DNA of 64,000 nucleotides from Parabacteroides chongii (GTDB lineage Bacteria; Bacteroidota; Bacteroidia; Bacteroidales; Tannerellaceae). Positions 18,098-27,286 of the stretch are shown in pieces (the stretch's first letter is position 1; each line of letters opens with the position of its first letter). The stretch is taken from positions 962,501-1,026,500 of the forward strand of contig NZ_CP120849.1 in the NCBI RefSeq assembly GCF_029581355.1, in the 5' to 3' direction. The position numbers and the translations under genes were made by a program. Under the pieces are notes generated by a model, which saw nothing but the letters and a program-made list of their open reading frames with translations, had not been told where the DNA came from and searched no databases.

Positions 18098-19507
18098 TCA
18101 TTCATTATTCCAATTTCTATCCGTTCGGAAAGGAGCGACCGGCAAACCATCCTTATTAAATAAGTTTCCGATAGTTGCATCATCAAAACAATATTGTACG
18201 GCTACCGGATTCTTTACGCGTGGCGAAGAGACAACGACTGTATTCTCCTTGATCTGTGCTTTTGCAGGCTCAAAAACACCATCTTCACCGGCAATACGAA
18301 AACCGACGATCTGCTTATCTTTACACATCAACCCATTCTCCGCATGCAAAAAAGAAATCACTGCTTTATTTTTATTGACAGTCAGCGTATTAAATACCGG
18401 ACTTTCAAAACCAGAATCAAGCCGGGAATAGGTTTTACCCAAAGCCATATTAGCCAAACGTAAACCAACACTTTGTTTGTCAGTAGGATGAATATTCTTT
18501 ACATCGGCAACACAGTCGGAAACAGCGACCATACCGGTACCAGGGACTGTTCGGGAAATCCACTCCTGATGTTCACGAATCAAAGCTGCCCCGTTATCAA
18601 TTGAATTATAAGTATGAGGAGCGATTTGTACGAGATAGAAAGGAAAGTCTTTTTTAAAACTTTTCCGCCAGCTTTCGATCATTGTCTTCATCAGGATACC
18701 ATACGAGTCCGGATGATCGCGGTTTGACTCCCCTTGATACCAGATTGCACCTGCCAAAGCATAAGGAACGATCGGATTAATCATCTGATTATATAACACA
18801 CCCGGCTCAACCGGCCACCACGGATATGTCTTACCAGGCATCGCATCGCGTATCCGGGGATCATTCACAACTAACTCTTCCGGTATCCATACTTCAGCCG
18901 GAGTTCCTCCCCACGCCGAAACAATCAGTCCGACAGGTACATTCAGGTCCTTCTGCAAATTGCGTCCGAAAAAGTATGCCACAGCACTGGTATTCTTCAT
19001 CACATCCGGTGTACAGGCAGCCCAGGATGCTTCGCAATTATTCTGCGGAGTAGCTGCTCCACGCTTAGGAATATGGAAAAAGCGGATATCAGGATGATTA
19101 GCGGCAGCAATCTCTTCGTCCCGGTTATCGATGTTACTCATCGGAGTCCATTCCATATTGGATTGTCCGCTGCAAAGCCAAACTTCGCCCAACATGACAT
19201 CTTTCAACTGGCAACTGCCATTTCCTAAAACCGATAAAGTATAAGGGCCTCCGGCAGCAGCAGTCTTCAATGTTGTATTCCAGCTACCATCAGAGCGGAC
19301 TGTCGCTGTCGCCGTATCCTGAGGAGCCCAACTTCCAACCACCTTGACAGTTCCACTTGCTACCCCCCAACCCCATACGGGAACTTCGCTTTTTTGCTGT
19401 AAAACCATGTGGTCAGTAAAAACAGACGGCAGGCTGATTTGAGCCTGCATACCGACCAGCCATAAGGAAAGGCAGGCAGCCATTCCCATAATTCGTGTAA
19501 GTTTCAT
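18098..19507 (-). CDS. Secreted sialate O-acetylesterase (SGNH-type)
   Basis: 469-residue exported esterase that removes O-acetyl groups from sialic acids or related acetylated glycans, a step that exposes host mucin sialic acid to sialidases. A signal peptide covers about 1-22. An N-terminal beta-sandwich is followed by the catalytic domain with GEVWLCSGQSNMEW (nucleophile Ser about 116 in GQSN), AWGGTPAEVWIP, GAIWYQGESNRDHP and the C-terminal HPTDKQSVGLRLA block. No nan genes are next to it, so the exact substrate is inferred from the family only. Confidence 0.92.
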   Translation of the reverse strand: MKLTRIMGMAACLSLWLVGMQAQISLPSVFTDHMVLQQKSEVPVWGWGVASGTVKVVGSWAPQDTATATVRSDGSWNTTLKTAAAGGPYTLSVLGNGSCQLKDVMLGEVWLCSGQSNMEWTPMSNIDNRDEEIAAANHPDIRFFHIPKRGAATPQNNCEASWAACTPDVMKNTSAVAYFFGRNLQKDLNVPVGLIVSAWGGTPAEVWIPEELVVNDPRIRDAMPGKTYPWWPVEPGVLYNQMINPIVPYALAGAIWYQGESNRDHPDSYGILMKTMIESWRKSFKKDFPFYLVQIAPHTYNSIDNGAALIREHQEWISRTVPGTGMVAVSDCVADVKNIHPTDKQSVGLRLANMALGKTYSRLDSGFESPVFNTLTVNKNKAVISFLHAENGLMCKDKQIVGFRIAGEDGVFEPAKAQIKENTVVVSSPRVKNPVAVQYCFDDATIGNLFNKDGLPVAPFRTDRNWNNE

Positions 19508-19558
19508 GTATTTCTTTGTATTTGATTGATTAACGGATTAACAAATGTACAACAAAAA

Positions 19559-21769
19559 CTAGAAACTAAATCCCAAATTCAGATAAAACTGAAGACTCGT
19601 ATTCTGATTAGACATACCGAAAGTCGCACTCAACGGTCCTGCAATGCTATTATAAGCATATCCCAGGCTTCCTCCCCATACACTCTTACCTTTCAGCAGG
19701 TGGAAGAAATCATCATGATGAAGCGCATAGTTTCCAATCAGGGAAATATAGTTATTTCCCGCAATCCGCTGGCGAAAATGTAGACGGGTGACAACAACTG
19801 AATTATCGAATATTTCCATCCGGTTGATTCCTGCAAAGGACAACTGCTGAGGGACATAGCGTCCGTCTACCTCACCTCCTACCGCATTCAAGAACGGATA
19901 CGCCAAATTTCCACCGATCAACACACGCCCATATAAAGAAGGAAGAACACTGAAATGGGAAGTTACAGGAATAACGGATGTAAAATTCAGTCCGACCGCC
20001 GAGAAAGGAGCATGTCCGTTATAATTGACAAAGTTATCCGTATATAAAGAATAATCAGCCTTCAGGGAGACACCTTTCGTCGGAAAATACCGCCGGTCGA
20101 ACGTCTCCAGGTGGGCCATCGCAAAGTAACTGATAAAACCTTCAGGCTTCACCTCATACTGGTTGTTATCTCCGGTATACAGGAAAGAATTGTAATCATA
20201 ATATTCATAACGCAAACCCAGCTTAAACTTGAAATTCAGCCAGTTCATATCCGAATAACCGAACTCGGCAAAATGATGGGTATAACTGGTATTAAAAGTT
20301 TTATGCCCTTTCTTGTAAATATCCAAATCCTGATAAGTAAACTGGTAAGCAAGGTTCAGGTTACGCAACGGATTCCTTTCGATTGCATAGTCCAGACGGG
20401 CAAAAGATGTTTTTCCTCCAACACGTCCGGTAAATCCCAGCTTGGAATGATTACGCGCCCGGTGATCGAATGTAGCATTCACCAATACACCGATAATCTC
20501 TTCCGAATCGAAACGTAAACCGAGATTCACAGAACTAACCGACTTCTTTTGCGCCGTCAGTACCAGGTCTTGCTGCTGCTCTCCCGTCAGCATGTAATTC
20601 ACATTTGAATAAGCATTTGAACCGATCAACACAGACATCGCATGATGAAGTTCATGCAAGGTGATCCGACTATTCTCACGCAGACCGCTGATCTTCATCA
20701 ACCACTTCTCATCCCTCGGATCCGTACCGGTAAAAGAAATCGTACGGATATAAAAACTATCGGTAGGCAATGCCGGATATGATTTCCGGAAATGTCCATG
20801 TTCTTCCGGACGATAATCGTCCGCAATTCCGATCTTCTTTTTCAACGCAATAATCTCGTCCCAATGTGCATACGCCTCCCGTTCCCCGCGTCTGATCAGG
20901 GTATCCAGCGCAACCGTACTGAAACTGGCGGCATTATAAGACGTCATATTCGGACGAAGCAACAGGTCTGTCTGTTCCTTGTTCTTCGCATACTTCTCGT
21001 ATCCATGCAGGGCAATGATCTGTCCAATCACATCACCGGGCGTATTCAGAGCTTCCAGCTTCTTCAGATCGCTTGTTCCCAAATCCACACCGATAATGAT
21101 ATCGGCACCCATCTCCCGGGCGACATCTACCGGAAAGTTATCATTCAATCCGCCATCTATCAGCACCATGCTATCCAGCCGGACAGGAGCAAACACTGCC
21201 GGTATCGCCATACTGGCACGCATCGCCACCGGCAGGCTACCTTTGCGAAAGACATAGTCCTTCCCGTCGACAGCATCTACCGCGACACAGGCAAAAGGTA
21301 TGTTAAACTTCCGGAAATCTACGGAATCATGATAACCGATCGTCAGATTGGAAAACAGATTCATCAGGTTTTGCCCTTTGATCATTCCCTCGATGACACG
21401 GTCTTTCTTATTTCTCCCGAAAGGTAAAGACAGAATATATCGTTCAGCATTCTCTTTTTCGGGAAAAGTCAGGCTGCTACGCTTGATCCGATCACTGAGC
21501 AGCATCGTCCAGTCCTGCTCCAATACCATCGTATCGATCTCGGCCGGTGTATAACCGATCGCGTATAATCCTCCGACAATAGCCCCCATACTGGTTCCCG
21601 CCACATAATCGACCGGAATGCCAGCTTCTTCCAACACCTTCAACACGCCTATATGAGCTACTCCTTTTGCTCCTCCGCCACCAAGCACAACCCCGACTTT
21701 CTTCCGTTGGGCTGTCAACGAAGGCAAAACAGCCAGCACCATCAGCAAAAAGTATAGTAACTTTTTCAT
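19559..21769 (-). CDS. Patatin-like phospholipase fused to an outer-membrane barrel (type Vd-like)
   Basis: 736 residues from ATG 21769. An in-frame ATG at 21817 is excluded because the promoter (21787-21817) overlaps that extension. Order: signal peptide (1-20), patatin domain (about 23-300) with oxyanion loop GGGGAKG, nucleophile Ser about 60 in GTSMG and catalytic Asp in DGGLND; a POTRA-like segment (about 335-410, YIRTISFTGTDPRDEKWL); and a C-terminal Omp85/BamA-like 16-strand barrel ending LNLGFSF. This is the architecture of PlpD/FplA type Vd autotransporters. Whether the lipase is released or stays surface-bound cannot be told. Confidence 0.9.
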   Translation of the reverse strand: MKKLLYFLLMVLAVLPSLTAQRKKVGVVLGGGGAKGVAHIGVLKVLEEAGIPVDYVAGTSMGAIVGGLYAIGYTPAEIDTMVLEQDWTMLLSDRIKRSSLTFPEKENAERYILSLPFGRNKKDRVIEGMIKGQNLMNLFSNLTIGYHDSVDFRKFNIPFACVAVDAVDGKDYVFRKGSLPVAMRASMAIPAVFAPVRLDSMVLIDGGLNDNFPVDVAREMGADIIIGVDLGTSDLKKLEALNTPGDVIGQIIALHGYEKYAKNKEQTDLLLRPNMTSYNAASFSTVALDTLIRRGEREAYAHWDEIIALKKKIGIADDYRPEEHGHFRKSYPALPTDSFYIRTISFTGTDPRDEKWLMKISGLRENSRITLHELHHAMSVLIGSNAYSNVNYMLTGEQQQDLVLTAQKKSVSSVNLGLRFDSEEIIGVLVNATFDHRARNHSKLGFTGRVGGKTSFARLDYAIERNPLRNLNLAYQFTYQDLDIYKKGHKTFNTSYTHHFAEFGYSDMNWLNFKFKLGLRYEYYDYNSFLYTGDNNQYEVKPEGFISYFAMAHLETFDRRYFPTKGVSLKADYSLYTDNFVNYNGHAPFSAVGLNFTSVIPVTSHFSVLPSLYGRVLIGGNLAYPFLNAVGGEVDGRYVPQQLSFAGINRMEIFDNSVVVTRLHFRQRIAGNNYISLIGNYALHHDDFFHLLKGKSVWGGSLGYAYNSIAGPLSATFGMSNQNTSLQFYLNLGFSF

Positions 21770-21786
21770 CTCCACTCTATTTATGA

Positions 21787-21817
21787 CAAATGTAGTCGGT
21801 TTCTGCCAAAGATGCAA
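21787..21817 (-). promoter_or_regulatory. Promoter of the patatin-barrel gene
   Basis: On the minus strand TTG (complement of 21815-21817), a 20-bp spacer and TACATTTG (complement of 21787-21794) fit the Bacteroidetes consensus. The start site would fall within a few bases of the ATG at 21769, giving a very short leader. Confidence 0.6.
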
Positions 21818-21887
21818 ACAATTTACTTTAAAGCCGATAAGTACATAAAAATAGTAAACAAGTCGTTCTCCTCTCCGATAAATGTAC

Positions 21888-21895
21888 TATTTTTG
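21888..21895 (+). promoter_or_regulatory. -7 element of the GH2 gene
   Basis: TATTTTTG matches TAnnTTTG, 34 bp before the ATG at 21930. A perfect 10-bp inverted repeat, AAAAATAGTA at 21847-21856 and TACTATTTTT at 21885-21894, overlaps it and could be an operator. Confidence 0.45.
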
Positions 21896-21929
21896 AGGCA
21901 GTTTTCTCACCATAGAAAAAACACTCAAT

Positions 21930-24900
21930 ATGCAAAAAATTACATTATGTCTGTTACTATGCTGCTTCACCTTACAAAGTCATGCCATAGTAGAACCATT
22001 GAAAGGCTATCAGTATGCCACAAAGCAAGCGCCCGAAGGGAATGAATGGGAATCGCCCGAAAACATCGCGCTGAACAAAGAACACCCCCATGCCTGGTTC
22101 TTCTCCTTCCAGGATCAGGAAAGTGCCCGGAAAGTCTTACCGGAAAACAGTGCTTACTGGCAATCGCTGAACGGAGACTGGAAATTCAACTGGGTACCGA
22201 CTCCCGAAGACCGTCCGAAAGACTTCTATCAGACCAGCTTCGACGTATCGGGCTGGGACAACATCCCCGTACCGTCAAGCTGGAACATCGTCGGTCTTCA
22301 GAAAGACGGAACACAGAAGTACGGTACGCCGATCTACGTAAACCAGCCTGTTATCTTCCAGCATAAAGTGGCGGTCGACGACTGGCGTGGCGGCGTGATG
22401 CGTACACCGCCCGAAAACTGGACTACATTCAAACACCGCAACGAAGTCGGTTCCTACCGCCGCGAGTTCACCATCCCTACGGACTGGGAAGGAAAGGAAG
22501 TATTTATCAATTTCGACGGAGTCGATTCTTTTTTCTATCTCTGGATAAACGGGCAATACGTCGGTTTCTCAAAAAACTCGCGTAATACGGCCAGTTTCAA
22601 TATCACTCCTTATCTAGTGAAAGGGAAAAACATCGTAGCCGCTGAAGTGTACCGCAGTTCGGACGGTTCTTTCCTCGAAGCACAGGATATGTTCCGCCTG
22701 CCGGGTATCTACCGTACCGTATCGTTGACTGCCGTTCCTCAACTGCACGTTCGCGATCTGGTTGCCACGCCTGACCTGGACGCAACTTATACAGACGGTT
22801 CACTGGCTATCCGGGCAGACATCCGTAACCTGGGTAAGAAGATGGCGAAAGGATACTCAATGGTCTATTCGCTGTATGCCAATAAACTCTATTCTGACGA
22901 CAATACGAAAATAGAGAACGTAACAGCTACTGCCCCCATCGCCCAAATTCCTCCGGGCTTGGAAATGAATGCTGAAACAGTCCTGAAAATACAAAACCCG
23001 AATAAATGGTCTGCCGAACAACCGTACCGTTATACATTAGTAGGCGAGTTGAAAGATAAAAAAGGCCGCACGGTGGAAACAGTCTCTACCACCGTCGGTT
23101 TCCGCAAAGTGGAAATCAAAGATACGCCCGCTTCGGAAGACGAATTCGGACTGGCCGGACGCTACTATTATGTAAATGGTAAGACTGTCAAGCTGAAAGG
23201 CGTGAACCGTCATGAAAGTAATCCGGCTGTTGGCCATGCCATCACCCGCAAGATGATGGAAGACGAAGTGATGCTGATGAAACGTGCCAATATCAATCAT
23301 GTCCGTAACTCCCATTATCCGGACGATCCGTACTGGTACTACCTGTGTAATAAATACGGACTTTATCTAGAAGATGAAGCGAATATCGAATCGCATGAAT
23401 ATTATTATGGTGCAGCCTCTTTGTCACATCCGAAAGAATGGCGGGATGCCCACGTAGCACGTGTTATGGAAATGGTACACGCCAATATCAATAACCCGTC
23501 CATCGTAATCTGGTCATTAGGAAACGAAGCCGGTCCCGGACCGAACTTTGTTGAAGCCTACAATGCATTGAAAAAAGCGGATTTGTCACGCCCTGTCCAG
23601 TACGAACGAAATAATGATATCGTGGATATGGGCTCCAACCAGTATCCGTCCATCTCCTGGGTGCGCGGTGCCGTGAAAGGAAATTATGACATCAAGTATC
23701 CATTCCATATCTCTGAATATGCCCATTCGATGGGAAATGCCTGCGGAAACCTGATCGACTACTGGGATGCTATGGAATCGACCAACTTCTTCTGCGGCGG
23801 TGCTATTTGGGACTGGGTAGACCAGTCACTCTACAACTATACACTGGACGGCAAACGTTATCTGGCTTATGGCGGTGACTTCGGCGATACGCCTAACGAC
23901 GGTCAGTTCGTTATGAACGGCATCGTATTCGGGGATCTAGAGCCGAAGCCTCAATATTATGAAGTAAAGAAAGTATACCAACATATCGGCGTATCGGAAG
24001 TCAATGCAGAAAAAGGGCTTTTTGAAATCTTCAACAAATACTATTTCAACGACTTATCCGGCTATGATGTCAAATGGTCGCTTTACGAAAACGGAAAAGA
24101 AGTGGAAAGCGGTTCACTGAATCCAGGCAAGGTTGCTCCTCGTAACCGGGTACAGGTATCCGTTCCCTATACATACAGTCAATTGAAAGCAGACAAAGAA
24201 TATTTCGTCAAAATACAATTCCTGTTAAACGACAACAAGCCCTGGGCTGACAAAGGTTATGTAATGGCGGAAGAACAGCTTCCTGTAAAGGCAGCAACGG
24301 ACAAACCCGCAATCAACGAAGTAGCAAATGCTTCTGCCGGAGAGCTGACTATTGAGAAACAAGCGGATCCTCGCTTCCAGACCATTAAAGGAGATCATTT
24401 CGTTGCCACATTCGACAATGAAACGGGAACAATCTACAGCCTGAATTATGGAAACGAAACAATCATCGCCGACGGTAACGGTCCGAAGCTGGATGCTTTC
24501 CGTGCTTTTACCAACAACGACAACTGGTTCTACGGAAGCTGGTTTGAAAACGGACTGCACAATCTGAAGCATAAGGCTACCGCCGCTAAGGTACTTAACA
24601 GGAAAGACGGAGCCATCGTATTATTCTACACCGTAGAGTCCCAGGCTCCTAACGCAGCCAAGATACTGGGAGGAACTTCCAGCGGCAAGAATAGCGTGGA
24701 AGAGCTGACCGACAAAGTATTCAGCGACGACAACTTCAAATTCACTACCGACCAGGTATGGACGATCTATCGCGACGGCTCCATAGAGCTGCAGGCAAGC
24801 ATCACATCCAACAATCCGAGTCTGGTTCTGCCTCGCCTGGGTTATGTCATGAGAGTTCCTCAACGCTATGAGAACTACACGTATTACGGACGGGGACCTG

Positions 24901-25955
24901 TTGAAAACTACGCTGACCGTAAAGTCGGACAGTTCATCGAAATGTATCAGTCGACCGTAGCCGACCAGTTCGTCAACTTCCCGAAACCGCAGGATATGGG
25001 TAATCACGAAAACGTACGCTGGTGTGCGCTGACCGACAAAGCCGGTAAAGGAGCTGTATTTGTGGCAACCGACCGTCTTTCGACTTCGGCATTACAATAT
25101 TCCGCACTCGATCTGACATTGGCCGGACATCCTTACCAGCTGCCGAAAGCCGGTGACACGTATCTGCATCTCGACCTGGCTGTTACAGGCTTGGGTGGCA
25201 ACAGTTGCGGACAGGGTGGTCCGTTGGTGCACGACCGCGTATTTGCCGGACAAAACAACATCGGTTTCATCATCCGACCGGCAGCACAAGACCTTTCTGC
25301 CGTTGCACAGGTTTCAGCCGCAGGTGATATTCCTTTCTCTATTACCCGCAGTCGTACAGGATTGGTAGAATTGTCGTCTATCGACAAAGATGCCGTTATC
25401 TGTTACACCATCGGTAAAGACAAGAAAGCGAAAGAATATACGGAAGCCATCCCAATGCGCGAAGGCGGGACGATCACAGCCTGGTTCAAGAATAATCCGG
25501 AGATCAAGTCCACAAAGACATTCAACAAGATGGAAAGCATACAGACGGAAGTTATCTATGCCAGCAGCGAAGAGGTAGACGGCGGCGATGCCAAGAACCT
25601 GGTAGACGGCGATCCGAACACGATCTGGCACAGTATGTATTCCGTTACCGTTGCCAAATATCCGCACTGGGTAGACCTGGATGCAGGCGAAGAAAAAGCT
25701 ATCAAAGGCTTTATCTACATGCCCCGTCAGGACAGCAACAACGGTAACATCAAGGAATATTCCATCCAGGTCAGCAACGACGGCAAGAATTGGGGCGAAC
25801 CTGTTTGCAAAGGTCAGTTCGAAAGAAACAGAGACGAGAAACGAGTTCTTTTCGACAAGCCGGTGAAAGGCCGTTATATCCGTTTCACTGCCCTGAGCTC
25901 ACAGAATGGGCAAGATTTCGCAGCAGGGGCGGAACTTACGATTCTAAGTGAATAA
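21930..25955 (+). CDS. GH2 beta-galactosidase (LacZ-like) with C-terminal F5/8 (discoidin) module
   Basis: 1341-residue exported glycosidase. A signal peptide (1-19) is followed by a LacZ-type N-terminal region (WQSLNGDWKFNW), the GH2 sugar-binding and immunoglobulin-like domains, and the TIM barrel with acid/base Glu about 533 in WSLGNEAG and nucleophile Glu about 597 in HISEYAHSMGN. A DUF4981/beta-gal small-chain region (GRGPVENYADRK, LGGNSCGQGG) follows, and a final discoidin-like F5/8C module (about 1205-1335, NLVDGDPNTIWHS to GRYIRFTAL) likely binds carbohydrate. Activity on terminal beta-galactosides of host or plant glycans is expected from the family. It is a single gene, not in a PUL, followed by a strong terminator. 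Confidence 0.95.
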   Translation: MQKITLCLLLCCFTLQSHAIVEPLKGYQYATKQAPEGNEWESPENIALNKEHPHAWFFSFQDQESARKVLPENSAYWQSLNGDWKFNWVPTPEDRPKDFYQTSFDVSGWDNIPVPSSWNIVGLQKDGTQKYGTPIYVNQPVIFQHKVAVDDWRGGVMRTPPENWTTFKHRNEVGSYRREFTIPTDWEGKEVFINFDGVDSFFYLWINGQYVGFSKNSRNTASFNITPYLVKGKNIVAAEVYRSSDGSFLEAQDMFRLPGIYRTVSLTAVPQLHVRDLVATPDLDATYTDGSLAIRADIRNLGKKMAKGYSMVYSLYANKLYSDDNTKIENVTATAPIAQIPPGLEMNAETVLKIQNPNKWSAEQPYRYTLVGELKDKKGRTVETVSTTVGFRKVEIKDTPASEDEFGLAGRYYYVNGKTVKLKGVNRHESNPAVGHAITRKMMEDEVMLMKRANINHVRNSHYPDDPYWYYLCNKYGLYLEDEANIESHEYYYGAASLSHPKEWRDAHVARVMEMVHANINNPSIVIWSLGNEAGPGPNFVEAYNALKKADLSRPVQYERNNDIVDMGSNQYPSISWVRGAVKGNYDIKYPFHISEYAHSMGNACGNLIDYWDAMESTNFFCGGAIWDWVDQSLYNYTLDGKRYLAYGGDFGDTPNDGQFVMNGIVFGDLEPKPQYYEVKKVYQHIGVSEVNAEKGLFEIFNKYYFNDLSGYDVKWSLYENGKEVESGSLNPGKVAPRNRVQVSVPYTYSQLKADKEYFVKIQFLLNDNKPWADKGYVMAEEQLPVKAATDKPAINEVANASAGELTIEKQADPRFQTIKGDHFVATFDNETGTIYSLNYGNETIIADGNGPKLDAFRAFTNNDNWFYGSWFENGLHNLKHKATAAKVLNRKDGAIVLFYTVESQAPNAAKILGGTSSGKNSVEELTDKVFSDDNFKFTTDQVWTIYRDGSIELQASITSNNPSLVLPRLGYVMRVPQRYENYTYYGRGPVENYADRKVGQFIEMYQSTVADQFVNFPKPQDMGNHENVRWCALTDKAGKGAVFVATDRLSTSALQYSALDLTLAGHPYQLPKAGDTYLHLDLAVTGLGGNSCGQGGPLVHDRVFAGQNNIGFIIRPAAQDLSAVAQVSAAGDIPFSITRSRTGLVELSSIDKDAVICYTIGKDKKAKEYTEAIPMREGGTITAWFKNNPEIKSTKTFNKMESIQTEVIYASSEEVDGGDAKNLVDGDPNTIWHSMYSVTVAKYPHWVDLDAGEEKAIKGFIYMPRQDSNNGNIKEYSIQVSNDGKNWGEPVCKGQFERNRDEKRVLFDKPVKGRYIRFTALSSQNGQDFAAGAELTILSE

Positions 25956-25994
25956 GAGAAGAGAACGACTACTTTCCCTTATATATAAATAACG

Positions 25995-26025
25995 AAAGCC
26001 CCGACGGAATTTCCGCCGGGGCTTT
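25995..26025 (+). terminator. Terminator after the GH2 gene
   Basis: AAAGCCCC (25995-26002) pairs with GGGGCTTT (26018-26025), extended by CGGAA/TTCCG across one mismatch, then GTTTTG. It lies 40 bp past the stop codon. Confidence 0.8.
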
Positions 26026-26217
26026 GTTTTGCCTGCCGTCACCCTTCACAGGGGTCAGAACAGAATTTCCATCTGATTTAATGTTTAATTATAATTCGCT
26101 CAACAACAAATCAAGCTTGTTTCCATAGCTAATCATCAGCGATACAAGCTTGAATAAAGATTTGTTACGATTTGGAAAATCAGGAAAATCATGTTTTTTT
26201 GTAAAAAGGCTATATCA

Positions 26218-26439
26218 ATGAGTAATATAAAAGGTAAAGTAGAATTTATAACGGCTATGATTGATGCATTCGCACAGCAGAATAGCCTGAATAAGCAGCA
26301 AGCTTACCGTTATATCCGCCGTTTTCGTGGAATTGATTTCTTGGTGCAACACTATGAGGCTATTCGTACGCTCGATTTTAAAGAGGCTCTTTCTTATCTG
26401 ACACTTTATTGCCAACGCCAAGGAGGGGCTATCGCATGA
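26218..26439 (+). CDS. DUF3791-like small protein
   Basis: 73 residues from ATG 26218 (MSNIKGKVEFITAMIDAF); the ATG at 26191 would add nine atypical residues. A compact helical protein with KVEFITAMIDAFAQQ and a QAYRYIRRFRGIDFLVQHY segment, matching the DUF3791 family, whose members in Bacteroidales often sit next to DUF3990 ADP-ribosyltransferase-like proteins in toxin-antitoxin-like cassettes. No DUF3990 gene is present here. It is 10 bp upstream of the next small gene, so the two form a pair. The antitoxin-like role is inference. Confidence 0.65.
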   Translation: MSNIKGKVEFITAMIDAFAQQNSLNKQQAYRYIRRFRGIDFLVQHYEAIRTLDFKEALSYLTLYCQRQGGAIA

Positions 26440-26449
26440 TACTTTATCT

Positions 26450-26668
26450 ATGACAGATTTTGATTATATAGTTGAATCGGTTACGGCGGACTTAGTTGTT
26501 TTACTGATGGAACGCTTGGGGATGGATTTGCAAACCGCTTTGGATACGGTTTATACATCTGATACCTTCGTAAAATTATCCGACCCGACTACTGAGTTAT
26601 ATTATCAAAGCCCATATTATATTTATTCTTATCTCGAAACCGAAATAAAAACAGGGGCAATGGGATAA
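26450..26668 (+). CDS. Small protein of unknown function, partner of DUF3791-like gene
   Basis: 72 residues, acidic and helical (FDYIVESVTADLVVLLMERL, DLQTALDTVYTSDTFVKLSD), with a tyrosine-rich tail (YYQSPYYIYSYLE). It begins 10 bp after the preceding small gene in the same direction. The composition resembles small proteins that accompany DUF3791/DUF3990 cassettes. No signal peptide or membrane segment. Function unknown. Confidence 0.6.
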   Translation: MTDFDYIVESVTADLVVLLMERLGMDLQTALDTVYTSDTFVKLSDPTTELYYQSPYYIYSYLETEIKTGAMG

Positions 26669-26687
26669 AAGTTAAATCTTCATCATC

Positions 26688-27266
26688 TCACTCAATAATC
26701 AGGTCAAACCATATGTATTCTTTCATATCGAACACGTTATACCATTCCTTCGGTGGCAATTTTGCATTGCGGACATCACAATAGCTGCCGCCCTGCCTTA
26801 ACTCACCGTCAACCATAGTCTCATATAAAGCACCACTCGTATATCCGATAAGAGGGATTGTATCCTTAGAGAAATAGGGGACAGCAGGATATGTTTCCAG
26901 TAAGATACTATGTAAAACATCCTCCACTTCCACTCTTTCCTCTACTATTTTTTCCCCTTCAATAGTAAAACGTACTTCGTGTGCATGAAGCGGTTCGGCT
27001 CCAATACGAATCGACAACACCGTATCCTTGATTACAGAGGGCTCCTCATTTAATATTTTATAGGAAACAACCCCATCCCTGTAGTGTGCCATCCGAATTT
27101 TATACGACAACCCTTGTAATTCACCGGACAATTTTATTTTTTGAATACTTGCCGGAGATTCTGTCTCTTCATAATGAAGTTGAACAGGATACAATCGTTT
27201 ATTTCCACAACTAATTATTAGCAAGAGTAAACAGGTTGATAAAAGAGTTATACAAAGTTTCCTCAT
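26688..27266 (-). CDS. Predicted lipoprotein of unknown function
   Basis: 192 residues with a lipoprotein signal (LLSTCLLLLIISC, Cys about 21), then a beta-rich domain (QLHYEETESPASIQKIKLSG, YKIRMAHYRDGVVSYKILNE). I do not recognise the family. It is the last gene of the apparent BlaI operon, 20 bp after the propeller gene, and probably an envelope component acting with it. Confidence 0.75.
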   Translation of the reverse strand: MRKLCITLLSTCLLLLIISCGNKRLYPVQLHYEETESPASIQKIKLSGELQGLSYKIRMAHYRDGVVSYKILNEEPSVIKDTVLSIRIGAEPLHAHEVRFTIEGEKIVEERVEVEDVLHSILLETYPAVPYFSKDTIPLIGYTSGALYETMVDGELRQGGSYCDVRNAKLPPKEWYNVFDMKEYIWFDLIIE

Positions 27267-27286
27267 AACCGCTTCCTTTTAATTAT

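Noticed and set aside
26112..26152. Two CAAGCTTG palindromes upstream of the DUF3791-like gene
   Set aside because: Short six- to eight-base palindromes expected by chance; no promoter or attachment pattern around them.
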